From the NCBI RefSeq assembly GCF_900142735.1, contig NZ_FRBY01000005.1, forward strand, positions 62,001 through 126,000: a stretch of 64,000 nucleotides of DNA, in the 5' to 3' direction. Numbering within the stretch: the stretch's first letter is position 1; every line of letters begins with the position of its first letter. This document shows, piece after piece, positions 1-8,417 of this stretch. A program made the position numbers and the translations under genes. The stretch is from Flavobacterium saccharophilum. GTDB taxonomy: Bacteria > Bacteroidota > Bacteroidia > Flavobacteriales > Flavobacteriaceae. The notes beneath the pieces are model-generated. The model saw nothing but the letters and a program-made list of their open reading frames with translations, was not told where the DNA came from and ran no database searches.

Positions 1-100
1 AGAAAATTTGCATTCAACTGAAGAATTATTAGTAATATTGGACAGTTCCTTTCAAAAAAGCTCAGCATTATTAGCTGAAATAAAAAAATTACTTTTATGA
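1..100 (+). CDS. 3' end of an upstream gene, probably the type I R-M methylase (hsdM), partial
   Basis: An open frame enters from the left edge and ends with TGA at 98-100, overlapping the ATG of hsdS at 97 (ATGA overlap). Only about 32 residues are visible, ending in a lysine- and leucine-rich helix (LLAEIKKLLL). Translational coupling to an hsdS gene is what one expects of hsdM, but no methylase motif lies inside the window, so the identity is inferred from position only. Confidence 0.45.
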   Translation, partial: ENLHSTEELLVILDSSFQKSSALLAEIKKLLL

Positions 101-1719
101 AAAACTGGAAAAAAGTAAAATTAGGGTCTCTCTTAACTGAATCCAAAATAGTGTCAGAAAATCCAAATACTGAAAACCGGATCAGAGTAAAACTTAATAT
201 TTTAGGAGTAGAAAAAAGACCAGATATTAAAGAGAAAAAAGGTGCAACGAAATATTATACAAGAAAAGCAGGTCAATTTGTTTATGGTAAACAAAATTTG
301 CACAAAGGAGCCTTTGGAATAATTCCAAAAGAACTAGATAATTTTGAGTCTAGCTTAGATATTCCTGCTTTTGATGTAAACGATTCTTGTTATCCAGAAT
401 GGATATTTTACTTTTTTAAGAAAGGTAATTTTTACTTAAAGTTAGAAAATTTGGCCAAAGGTGTAGGTTCAAAAAGAATTCATCCTAAACAGATTTATCA
501 ATTAGATATTTATTTACCTTCTAAAGAAGAACAAAGGAGAGTCTTAGATGAAATTGAAAGAGTTGAAGCTAGTAATCAAAAATTAATTAGAGAATTACAA
601 TTGCAAGAAGAAAACTTAGCTAAACTTCGAAAATCTATTTTTAATGATGCAGTACAAGGTAAATTAACATTAGAATGGCGAGAACAAAACCCAACCGTAG
701 AAACTGTAAATCAGTTATTAAAGAAAATTAAAGTAGAAAAAGAGAAATTCTTTCAATATAATAAAATTAAAAAAGAAAAACCTCTACCAAAAATTCCTAA
801 CGAGAAAACTCCTTTTGATATACCTGAAAGTTGGAGTTGGTGTAAATTTCAAGATATATATAATTATATTGAAGCTGGAAAAAGTCCTAAATGCTTACCA
901 TATCCGGCTGAAAATAATCAATGGGGAGTAATTAAAATAAGTGCAATATCTTGGGGGACTTTTCAGGAACAAGAAAACAAAACATTGCCTTTAAATTTTA
1001 GTCCATTTGTTGAAAAGGAAATAAAGCCAGGAGATTTTATTCTTACCCGTGCTAACACACGTGAACTAGTCGCTAGAAGTGTCATTGTCGGAGAAAATGT
1101 TAGGGAAAAGCTTCTTCTTAATGATAAAACATTAAGAGTAAATGTTTCTAAATTCATAAATGAGGAATATCTAAATTTAGCAAATAATAGTCCATATGCA
1201 CGAGATCACTATTCAAAAATAGCTTCGGGAACCAGTGATTCAATGAAAAACATTTCTAGATTAGATATTAGTTTAATGAATTTTCCAATTCCCCCATTTG
1301 ATGAACAAAAAGAAATAGTGAAAAAAATAAATCAATTGCAATCAAATTGTAACCAAATTGAATATGAAATTATTTCTAATAAAAAAAATTCTGAAAAACT
1401 TATGCAATCAGTTTTAAGTGAATTATTAGGAGATGAAAATAGTTCGTTATTTAGTAAGATTTCAATTGTAAAAAGAAATGATATCCCTACAAGGGAAATA
1501 AAATACAATAGTAAAACTACCAATATGGATTTAATAAAACTATTAAAAGAAAATGGCAAATTACATGCCGAAGATCTTTGGAAAATGTCCGAACATTACG
1601 ATGATAAAAACATCAATGATAGTATTGATAAATTTTATACAGATTTGAAAAATAAAATTGAAATTGACAAGACAATCAAAGAATCTAATGATGATAAAGG
1701 ATACATCGAATTAGTATGA
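97..1719 (+). CDS. hsdS: Type I restriction-modification specificity subunit HsdS
   Basis: Determines which DNA site the HsdM/HsdR complex recognises. The 540-residue protein has the two-fold HsdS layout: target recognition domain 1 (about residues 5-140), a central helical spacer (about 140-220) containing KEEQRRVLDEIERVEASNQK and LRKSIFNDAVQGKL, target recognition domain 2 opening with the typical IPESWSWCKF (about 247-256), and a second helical spacer with PPFDEQKEIVKKI (about 400-445). Beyond the usual end there is an extra tail of about 70 residues (about 470-540) that looks like a small helical, possibly winged-helix module. It overlaps the upstream gene and the downstream ATPase gene by 4 bases each, so it belongs to one operon with them. 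hsdM and hsdR are not in the window. Confidence 0.93.
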   Translation: MKNWKKVKLGSLLTESKIVSENPNTENRIRVKLNILGVEKRPDIKEKKGATKYYTRKAGQFVYGKQNLHKGAFGIIPKELDNFESSLDIPAFDVNDSCYPEWIFYFFKKGNFYLKLENLAKGVGSKRIHPKQIYQLDIYLPSKEEQRRVLDEIERVEASNQKLIRELQLQEENLAKLRKSIFNDAVQGKLTLEWREQNPTVETVNQLLKKIKVEKEKFFQYNKIKKEKPLPKIPNEKTPFDIPESWSWCKFQDIYNYIEAGKSPKCLPYPAENNQWGVIKISAISWGTFQEQENKTLPLNFSPFVEKEIKPGDFILTRANTRELVARSVIVGENVREKLLLNDKTLRVNVSKFINEEYLNLANNSPYARDHYSKIASGTSDSMKNISRLDISLMNFPIPPFDEQKEIVKKINQLQSNCNQIEYEIISNKKNSEKLMQSVLSELLGDENSSLFSKISIVKRNDIPTREIKYNSKTTNMDLIKLLKENGKLHAEDLWKMSEHYDDKNINDSIDKFYTDLKNKIEIDKTIKESNDDKGYIELV

Positions 1720-3317
1720 GGATAGACAAAATTTATATAGAAGAATTTAAAAATCTTAAAGATTTTACCATTGATCTAAACAGTAATTATATGAGTACTG
1801 TTCTGTTAGGTCAAAATGCCGCTGGTAAATCTAATTTACTCGAAGCTATTGTTATAATATTTAGAGATTTAGATTTGGATGAGCAAACAAATTTCAACTA
1901 TTCAATAGAATATGAGTGCAAGAATAATTTATTAAAAGTTGATGGGGGACCAAATGTAAAAGGTAAATATCTATTCTACAAAGGGAAAAAAAAAGACAGT
2001 ATAATAAATTATTCAACTTTAATATCGAAAACTGTAGTTAGAAAGGATAAGTCAGAGTACTTACCTAAGTACGTTTTCTCTTACTATTCAGGAATTAGTA
2101 ATCGATTGTTAGAACATTTTGATAAGCATCAAACAAGGTTTTACAAAGCATTGTTAGACGGAGTTGATGCTCCTCCAAGACCTTTATTTTATGCTCAACA
2201 AATACATAGTTATTTTGTATTGATGGCTTTTTATGCATTCACTGATGCAAAGGTTAGTTTATTTTTAAAAGAATTTTTAGGAATAATTGGACTAGAATCT
2301 GTTCTTTTTGTGCTAAAAGAGCCTGTTTGGGCAAAAAATAAAAAGAATGCAAAGCCCTTAAATTTTTGGACTGCAAAAGGTGTAGTTCGTAAATTTTTAG
2401 ATGATTTGTGGAATGCTTCTATGGCTCCGATTGTTCAAGAAGATAATGTGAGAGAAGATTTTAGAAGAAGTCATACACAAGAGCAACTATACTTATTTAT
2501 TTCTAATCAAGAGAAATTAATTGAAATAGCTAAAAAATATGGTACTAATACAGAGTTTTTTAAAAGTTTAGAGAGTACATATATATCTGATTTAATTCAG
2601 GAAGTAAGGGTGAAAGTTAAAAAAGTTAATGTTGATGGTAATATAACTTTCAAAGAATTATCTGAAGGTGAACAACAACTCCTGACAGTGTTAGGATTAT
2701 TGCGTTTTACTAAGGAAGATGAATCCTTAATACTTTTAGATGAACCTGACACTCATTTAAATCCTTTGTGGAAATGGAAATATATGAATTTATTAGAAGA
2801 ATATTCTGGTAAAGATGAATCAAGTCAAATTCTAATGACTACTCACGATCCATTAGTAATTGGAGGACTAAGCAAAGAAGAAATTAGAATTTTTCATGCT
2901 AAAAAAGAATTTGATAAAGATGGAAAAGAATTTCAAAAGATAGAAACGTTTGAACCTGATTTTGATCCAAAAGGCTTAGGAGTTGCTGGAATTTTGACAA
3001 GCGAATTTTTTAATTTACCGAGCACACTTGATGAGAATACTCAAAATGAATTGAATAAGTATAGGTCATTAGAAGTAAAAGAAAGAAAAGGCAATTTATC
3101 AGCGGATGAAAAAACTTTTTTAAATAAATATGCTGGGTATTTTGATTCATTAGGTTTTAATAAATATACACGAGACCCTCTCTATTCTAAGTTTATTGAA
3201 AAAGTAGCAAACCTAGCTGAATTTTCATCAATTCCAAAAAACTTAAACGAACAGAAGAGACAAGATGAATTGACTATTTCAATTTTACAAGATTTATTAA
3301 AAGATGAATCAGAATGA
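1716..3317 (+). CDS. AAA/ABC-type ATPase, PtuA-like (Septu-type defence)
   Basis: Predicted cytoplasmic ATPase of the RecF/SMC-like overlapping family used in anti-phage systems. Visible motifs are Walker A GQNAAGKS at residues 32-39, an ABC-type signature LSEGEQQ at about 315-321, Walker B LILLDEPDTH with D342/E343, and a switch histidine in TTHDP at 375-379. The 533-residue length fits PtuA-like ATPases. It starts inside the hsdS stop codon and overlaps the next gene by 4 bases, so it is co-translated with a partner HNH nuclease. ATPase plus HNH nuclease is the Septu pairing, also known as the effector pair of retron Ec78. The assignment to Septu rests on this architecture and on the partner's motifs, not on a database search. 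It could instead be a dedicated accessory of this type I R-M operon. Confidence 0.7.
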   Translation: MRIDKIYIEEFKNLKDFTIDLNSNYMSTVLLGQNAAGKSNLLEAIVIIFRDLDLDEQTNFNYSIEYECKNNLLKVDGGPNVKGKYLFYKGKKKDSIINYSTLISKTVVRKDKSEYLPKYVFSYYSGISNRLLEHFDKHQTRFYKALLDGVDAPPRPLFYAQQIHSYFVLMAFYAFTDAKVSLFLKEFLGIIGLESVLFVLKEPVWAKNKKNAKPLNFWTAKGVVRKFLDDLWNASMAPIVQEDNVREDFRRSHTQEQLYLFISNQEKLIEIAKKYGTNTEFFKSLESTYISDLIQEVRVKVKKVNVDGNITFKELSEGEQQLLTVLGLLRFTKEDESLILLDEPDTHLNPLWKWKYMNLLEEYSGKDESSQILMTTHDPLVIGGLSKEEIRIFHAKKEFDKDGKEFQKIETFEPDFDPKGLGVAGILTSEFFNLPSTLDENTQNELNKYRSLEVKERKGNLSADEKTFLNKYAGYFDSLGFNKYTRDPLYSKFIEKVANLAEFSSIPKNLNEQKRQDELTISILQDLLKDESE

Positions 3318-4147
3318 GAACAATAGACATAAGTAATTTGGAAGATTTACTTCCTGATGGTTGGAAAGAAAATGCTAAAGTTTTAAAAGACTCATTGGAA
3401 GGGAAAACAGCGATAGAAAGAAGGAAAATTTTTAAAGACAATCCTATATGGCAAGACTTGGTCGTTATTTTCAAAGGTTTATCGAATAACAAATGTTGGT
3501 ATTCAGAGGCTCAAGAGGTTATGTCTGATATGGATATAGATCATTTTAGACCAAAAAATGAAGCTAAACAAATTGTCGAGGGAAAAATTATTATAAGAGA
3601 TGGTTATTGGTGGTTAGCTTATGATTGGAAGAATTATAAATTGAGTTCTATTTATTCTAATAGATTAAGGAAAGACAAACATACTGATGAAAATGAATCA
3701 TATGGAAAAGGATCATTTTTTCCATTAAGAAATGGATGTATCGCTGCAACATGTGACGAGGAATTAGATGATGAGGTCATTTATCTTTTAAATCCTACCA
3801 ATCCAAATGATCCCGATTTGTTGTTTTTTTCTGAGGATGGTAAGGCAATCCCTTCCGTGGAACAAGAATCTGAGCCTTGGAATTATGCCCGAGCTGAAGT
3901 TTCAATTGATATTTACCATTTGAATCATACACCATTAAAGGACGCAAGATTAGTTGTATGGAATTTATGCCAAAGAAAAATTGATCAAATAAAATTGATT
4001 AATCAAAAAGCACATAGAACAGCTGGAGACAATGCAAGAATAGAGATCATAAAAACTGAATTACGTGAAATGATTCTAAAATCCTCAGAATTTTCAGCAG
4101 TTGCTTTAGCTTGTATCGAAAAAAATAAAATTAGAATGGCGGCCTAA
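3314..4147 (+). CDS. HNH endonuclease, PtuB-like effector (TIGR02646-type)
   Basis: Likely nuclease effector of the ATPase encoded just upstream. The 277-residue protein has KCWYSE at residues 60-65, in the place where this family normally has a Cys-containing KCAYCE-type motif, followed by DIDHFRPK at 74-81 with the catalytic D76-H77. Further on are the WLAYDWKNYKLSS block and a conserved Asn (N of YSNR), then the FFPL strand. This order (xCxYxE, IDHFRPK, LAYxWxNY, NR..K, FPL) is characteristic of PtuB/retron Ec78 HNH proteins. Two zinc-ligand positions look replaced (S64 for Cys, YS for xC before N), so metal binding may differ. It is the last gene of the run, ending about 250 bases before a convergent gene. 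Confidence 0.75.
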   Translation: MRTIDISNLEDLLPDGWKENAKVLKDSLEGKTAIERRKIFKDNPIWQDLVVIFKGLSNNKCWYSEAQEVMSDMDIDHFRPKNEAKQIVEGKIIIRDGYWWLAYDWKNYKLSSIYSNRLRKDKHTDENESYGKGSFFPLRNGCIAATCDEELDDEVIYLLNPTNPNDPDLLFFSEDGKAIPSVEQESEPWNYARAEVSIDIYHLNHTPLKDARLVVWNLCQRKIDQIKLINQKAHRTAGDNARIEIIKTELREMILKSSEFSAVALACIEKNKIRMAA

Positions 4148-4361
4148 TTATAATTTAAAAGATAATAAAAGTAAGGTTATAATATTGACTATTAACAGTC
4201 TATTTAATTAATCATTATTATATAGCTCAGTAAACTGATTTTAATAGCAATTACAGAAGATTGGCAATTAATTATTTTTACGAAATATATTAATTAAAAA
4301 ATATTCTTTTAAAAAAGATATTACTACCGTAGAAATACCTGTTTTAAATTTCATTGAGCAT

Positions 4362-4386
4362 AAAAAAAGACGCCGAAGCATCTTTT
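4362..4386 (-). terminator. Rho-independent terminator of the small XRE operon
   Basis: On the minus strand AAGATGC, a TTCG tetraloop and GCGTCTT form a 7-bp stem followed by a run of T. It lies just downstream of the 58-residue gene at 4403-4579. Confidence 0.7.
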
Positions 4387-4402
4387 TAATTTATAAATTT
4401 AT

Positions 4403-4579
4403 TTACAATCCAGCATTTTTCCTAAAATTTTGTGCAATTTTAAACAAAACACACGCTTTTACTTCATCTTTTGTTGTTTCCCCTTGATCTATACATTCTT
4501 TAATATACTTTTTAATGTCTCCATTAGGAATCTCATTATAAATCTCAATTGCTAAATCATTAATCTCAACTTGTGTCAT
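4403..4579 (-). CDS. Small hypothetical protein (58 aa), second gene of an XRE operon
   Basis: An unrecognised protein of 58 residues starting MTQVEINDLAIEIYNEIPNG and ending in FRKNAGL. It is acidic in its N-terminal half and predicted mostly helical, with a single pair of cysteines spaced about 14 apart. It begins 41 bases after the helix-turn-helix gene on the same strand and is followed by a good terminator, so the two form an operon. The pairing of a small XRE repressor with a very small acidic protein could be an antitoxin or regulator accessory, but nothing in the sequence fixes a function. Confidence 0.55.
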   Translation of the reverse strand: MTQVEINDLAIEIYNEIPNGDIKKYIKECIDQGETTKDEVKACVLFKIAQNFRKNAGL

Positions 4580-4592
4580 ATTTATCTATTTA

Positions 4593-4612
4593 ATTAAGAT
4601 GCCAATGCATCT
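4593..4612 (-). repeat. Short hairpin between XRE gene and the 58-aa gene
   Basis: AAGATGC-CAAT-GCATCTT forms a perfect 7-bp stem in the 41-base spacer. It has nearly the same stem sequence as the terminator at 4362-4386. It may attenuate expression of the second gene. Confidence 0.5.
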
Positions 4613-4620
4613 TTTAATAT

Positions 4621-4863
4621 TTATTCCTTTTCTAAGTCAAATTTAAAATCAAATAGTTCTTTAGGTTCAATATCTAGACCCTTTGCTATTGAAATTATTG
4701 TACCTAAAGACGCTCCATGTTCTCCGTTTAGAACTCTATACACCTGCTTAAGTTCAATCTTTCCAACAGAAGCAATAGTCATAACATCTTTTTTATTGTC
4801 ATCCATTACCCTTTGTAAATTTTGACCAAATGCTACATAATATTTTTTTTTAATCTCCTTCAT
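4621..4863 (-). CDS. XRE-family helix-turn-helix transcriptional regulator (80 aa)
   Basis: Small DNA-binding regulator. Nearly the whole 80-residue protein is one Cro/C1-type helix-turn-helix domain: FGQNLQRVMDDNKKDVMTIA (helices 1-2), KIELKQVYRVLNGEHGASLG (recognition helix and following turn), then TIISIAKGLDIEPKELFDF. It is transcribed away from the SusC region, together with a 58-residue gene. Such stand-alone HTH proteins are common beside defence loci and may control the upstream ATPase/HNH operon, though the two are convergent and no operator was found. Start chosen at the ATG at 4863, which leaves a complete first helix. Confidence 0.85.
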   Translation of the reverse strand: MKEIKKKYYVAFGQNLQRVMDDNKKDVMTIASVGKIELKQVYRVLNGEHGASLGTIISIAKGLDIEPKELFDFKFDLEKE

Positions 4864-4980
4864 AAAGTGAAATTGAGACTATTAGATCAAAATAAATTGT
4901 CAAATTTGACAATTTTGTGATTTTTTTCATATATTTGAATTCTAAAAAATTATTTAAAGAAATTTTAAATAGGATTTTAT

Positions 4981-4988
4981 TAATTTTG
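4981..4988 (+). promoter_or_regulatory. -7 promoter element for the 6S-like RNA
   Basis: TAATTTTG matches the Bacteroidota -7 consensus TAnnTTTG and is placed a few bases before the expected RNA start. No convincing -33 TTTG was found at the right spacing. Confidence 0.45.
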
Positions 4989-4992
4989 CGAC

Positions 4993-5163
4993 TCTTCAAT
5001 TAAAAATATTTGAAGCATTCGCTTTGAATCTCGAACAGAAAACTGGCGTTTTTTAAACCACGAGAGGATAAGTAAGATGCTCACGTCATTGGCGTGGGCT
5101 CACTTATTGTGGTTGGTGCCGCCAGTACCTCTGTTCGATAAGCTGAGTTCCATGCCTTTTTTT
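4993..5163 (+). ncRNA. ssrS: Probable 6S RNA (6S-Flavo type)
   Basis: About 170 bases that fold into one long interrupted hairpin: GCAT(5015-5018)/ATGC(5152-5155), GCTT/AAGC, TCGAACAGA(5031-5039)/TCTGTTCGA(5130-5138), ACTGGCG(5042-5048)/CGCCAGT(5120-5126), AACCAC/GTGGTT, and an apical GCTCACGTC-ATT-GGCGTGGGC stem. A T-run at 5157-5163 ends it. A Bacteroidota -7 element TAATTTTG (4981-4988) sits just upstream of the expected 5' end. The size, the rod shape with internal bulges and the terminator fit the flavobacterial 6S RNA, which sequesters RNA polymerase. The family name is from memory of the class; a covariance search would settle it. Confidence 0.68.
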
Positions 5164-5299
5164 ATAGCAACCAGATAAAATTCATAGCAAATCTTCCCTT
5201 ATAATTTAAAGACTCGCATTTTAACCGAACCTTTAAAAATAAGCATGTGAAGTAAAATATCCTTCTTTATGATCATTAAGCCGTTTACTTAATGCATAA

Positions 5300-5350
5300 A
5301 AAATGGCCCTCTACCGTAGCGACCAAACTAGCATAGAGGACCGTAGCTAA
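5300..5350 (+). promoter_or_regulatory. Leader of the SusC operon with inverted and direct repeats
   Basis: Within the 220-base stretch before susC, CCTCTA (5308-5313) pairs with TAGAGG (5334-5339), and CCGTAGC occurs twice (5314-5320 and 5341-5347). This may be a regulated leader hairpin or a binding site. Nothing else is seen between the 6S-like RNA and susC. Confidence 0.35.
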
Positions 5351-5383
5351 TCAAATCTTCGTTTAACTAACCAATCCAATATT

Positions 5384-8300
5384 ATGAATAATTTTTCATT
5401 TTACAAGGATGGGAAAGGTCTTTATTGCCTGTTTTTTATATGGCTTTGTTTTTCTTTTTCATCTGTCTATGCCAAAACAACAGTCCGGCACAGTACTATT
5501 TTTACTCAACAACATCAAATTCAAGGGACTATAACCGATGGTCTCAATCCATTGCCTGGTGTTACTATTACTGTTAAAAGCAGACTTAATTCGTCTACTA
5601 TTTCAGATTATAGTGGACAATACACCCTTTTTTCCGCTCCAAATGACACCTTAATTGTTTCTTTTATTGGTTTTAAAACTGCTTTGATCCCAATAAAAAG
5701 TCGAACGAATATTGATATACAATTGCTTTATGATATCACAACCCTTCAGGAAGTTAAAATCAATGCAGGTTATTATTCCGTAAAAGAAAGTGAACGCACC
5801 GGAAGTATTGCTCGTATCACTTCCAAAGATATCGAAACACAGCCCGTAACTAATATCCTTGCAACGATGCAGGGCCGTATGGCTGGAGTGAGTATAACCC
5901 AGGCAACTGGAGTTCCAGGTGGAGGCTTTGATATAAAGATAAGGGGACAGAACAGCATCAGAACGGATGCCAATGCACCTCTGTATATTATTGATGGTGT
6001 ACCCTATTCCTCGGAACCCGTTGGGTCCTTTTATACTGGAACAACTTTCCCCACACTTACCAGTCCTTTAAATAGCATAAATCCTGACGCGATCGAAAGC
6101 ATAGAAATTCTAAAAGATGCAGATGCTACCTCTATCTACGGATCTAGAGGTGCCAACGGTGTCGTTTTGATTACAACCAAGAAAGGTAAAGCCGGAAAAA
6201 CAAAGTTTACCGTGACGGCATCGACAGGTACTGGGACGGTGACTAAGTTTATAAAACTGATGAATACACAAGAGTACTTGGATATGCGCAGACAGGCCTT
6301 TATAAATGATGGGATTAGCGAGTACGGGATTTCTGATTATGATATAAACGGAACATGGGATCAAAACCGCTATACAGACTGGCAGAAAGAACTACTTGGA
6401 GGAACAGCTCAAATAACGGACCTGCACGCATCTGTGTCAGGAGGTTCACAGAACACACAGTTTCTGGTTAGTGGTTCTTACCATACAGAATCTACTGTGT
6501 TTGCGGGTGATTTTTTATACCGAAAAGGGGGCAGCCAGATAAATTTAAACCACCAGTCAGAGGATAATAAATTTAAGATGACATTCTCGGCAGGATTTAA
6601 TAGACAGGATAATAACCAGCCGTCATTTGATTTTACCTATGATGCGCGGGCGCTGCCTCCTAATGCGCCAGCTTTATATAATTCGGATGGTGAACTAAAT
6701 TGGGAAAACGGAACTTGGGATAATCCGCTTAGGAATCTTAATACGGAATTTGAATCTGCAACCAATGATTTAACAGCAAATACAACTCTTACATACGAAC
6801 TAGCAAAAGGATTATCGGTAAAAAGCAATCTTGGATATACGCTCTTACATAATGATGAAACCCGAATCGTGCCATCCACAATTTATAATCCGGCAAATAA
6901 TGTAAGCAGTGCAGGTTCTGCCATCTTTTTAAATAATACAGATCGCTCGTCATGGATTATAGAACCACAGATCAACTGGAAAAAAGATCTTGGTAAATCT
7001 AATCTCGACATTCTCTTGGGAGCCACATTTCAAAGCCAGAAGTCCCAATCGCTTGTTCAGTCGGGAACAGGTTTCGCTTCCAACAATCTAATTTATAACC
7101 TTGCCGCCGCAAAGAATGTACGTGTGCTCAATAATGACCAAACTCAGTATAAATATCAGGCTTTTTTCGGAAGGATAAATTACAACCTAAAAGAGCGGTA
7201 TATCATCAATCTGACAGCAAGACGAGACGGATCCAGTCGTTTTGGTCCTGGAAATCAATTTGCTTATTTCGGGGCAGCAGGTCTGGCTTGGATTTTTTCA
7301 AATGAAAATTTACTAAAAGACAGCTCGTGGCTAAGTTTTGGTAAAATCCGTTCCAGTTATGGAACAACCGGAAATGATCAAATCGGGGATTATCAATTTC
7401 TTGATACCTATACAACCTCATCAGTGCTTTATGGTGGCAACACCGGACTTTCTCCCTCCAGATTGTATAATGCAGATTTTGGATGGGAGACAAATAAAAA
7501 ATTTGAAGCGGCGCTCGAACTTGGTTTTTTTCAGGATCGCATATTTGTAACAGGAGCTTGGTATCAAAATCGATCGTCCAATCAGCTGGTGGGCTTATCC
7601 TTGCCGGGCACAACAGGTTTTACAAGCATACAGTCTAATCTTGACGCTGTTGTAGAAAACAGCGGACTGGAATTTACACTTCGTACCAGTAATTTTGTAA
7701 AAGGAAATTTTACCTGGATAACAAATCTAAACTTAACGTTTGCCAACAATAAATTGGTGCGTTTTCCAGGTCTGGAAAGCTCAGCCTACAGCCAGCAGTA
7801 CCGCATTGGAAAACCTTTAAATATAGCACTGCTCTACGACCTCAAAGGTGTTAATCCGCAGACAGGCTTATATGAATTCGAGGATTTAAATGGCGATGGC
7901 AGTATTACATTTCCTGAAGATAGACAGGCAATGGCCGATCTGAATCCGAAATATTTCGGAGGAATTCAAAATCAGCTGACATATAAAGGAATCACTTTAG
8001 ATTTTTTATTTCAGTTGGTAAAACAGAAAAACAGAACCTATCCAATGGGACCTGCCGGAATGATGTCCAATCAGCAGCAAAGAATAACCGGCAGCTGGAG
8101 GGAACAGAACGATATTGCGCCATATCAGATCTACACTACCGGGTATAACGATGATGCTATGACAGCCAGTTATTTACTTGATGAAAGCACGGGATCTGTT
8201 ACCGATGCTTCATTCGTTCGGTTGAAAAACATATCTCTTTCCTACAACCTGCCTCTTTCGTTAAAAGAAACCCAGTGTAAAATTATGCTGCAGGGGCAGA

Positions 8301-8407
8301 ACCTTTTGACATTCACTAAATATAAGGATGGGGATCCGGAATTTTTAAGTTACGGTTTTCTGCCGCCACTAAAAGTTATAACAGCAGGAATACAATTAAT
8401 ATTTTAA
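5384..8407 (+). CDS. SusC/RagA-family TonB-dependent outer-membrane transporter
   Basis: Outer-membrane import channel working with the SusD-type lipoprotein encoded next to it. The 1007-residue protein has an N-terminal signal peptide ending near VYA, a carboxypeptidase-D-like regulatory domain (about residues 40-112, IQGTITDGLNPLPGVTITV to VSFIGFKTALI), the plug with VKINAGYYSVKESERTGSIA and ADATSIYGSRGANGVVLITT, then the 22-strand barrel to the C-terminal aromatic residue. The plug phrase LYIIDGVPY is diagnostic of SusC/RagA. It is 10 bases from susD. The third gene is an S9 peptidase and there is no glycosidase in this cluster, so the cargo is more likely peptide (RagA-like) than glycan. 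This is inference from neighbours. Confidence 0.95.
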   Translation: MNNFSFYKDGKGLYCLFFIWLCFSFSSVYAKTTVRHSTIFTQQHQIQGTITDGLNPLPGVTITVKSRLNSSTISDYSGQYTLFSAPNDTLIVSFIGFKTALIPIKSRTNIDIQLLYDITTLQEVKINAGYYSVKESERTGSIARITSKDIETQPVTNILATMQGRMAGVSITQATGVPGGGFDIKIRGQNSIRTDANAPLYIIDGVPYSSEPVGSFYTGTTFPTLTSPLNSINPDAIESIEILKDADATSIYGSRGANGVVLITTKKGKAGKTKFTVTASTGTGTVTKFIKLMNTQEYLDMRRQAFINDGISEYGISDYDINGTWDQNRYTDWQKELLGGTAQITDLHASVSGGSQNTQFLVSGSYHTESTVFAGDFLYRKGGSQINLNHQSEDNKFKMTFSAGFNRQDNNQPSFDFTYDARALPPNAPALYNSDGELNWENGTWDNPLRNLNTEFESATNDLTANTTLTYELAKGLSVKSNLGYTLLHNDETRIVPSTIYNPANNVSSAGSAIFLNNTDRSSWIIEPQINWKKDLGKSNLDILLGATFQSQKSQSLVQSGTGFASNNLIYNLAAAKNVRVLNNDQTQYKYQAFFGRINYNLKERYIINLTARRDGSSRFGPGNQFAYFGAAGLAWIFSNENLLKDSSWLSFGKIRSSYGTTGNDQIGDYQFLDTYTTSSVLYGGNTGLSPSRLYNADFGWETNKKFEAALELGFFQDRIFVTGAWYQNRSSNQLVGLSLPGTTGFTSIQSNLDAVVENSGLEFTLRTSNFVKGNFTWITNLNLTFANNKLVRFPGLESSAYSQQYRIGKPLNIALLYDLKGVNPQTGLYEFEDLNGDGSITFPEDRQAMADLNPKYFGGIQNQLTYKGITLDFLFQLVKQKNRTYPMGPAGMMSNQQQRITGSWREQNDIAPYQIYTTGYNDDAMTASYLLDESTGSVTDASFVRLKNISLSYNLPLSLKETQCKIMLQGQNLLTFTKYKDGDPEFLSYGFLPPLKVITAGIQLIF

Positions 8408-8417
8408 ATCAATTAAT

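Noticed and set aside
7206-7613. 135-codon minus-strand reading frame inside susC
   Set aside because: It is antisense to a strongly coding gene, with no recognisable domain or ribosome-binding context.
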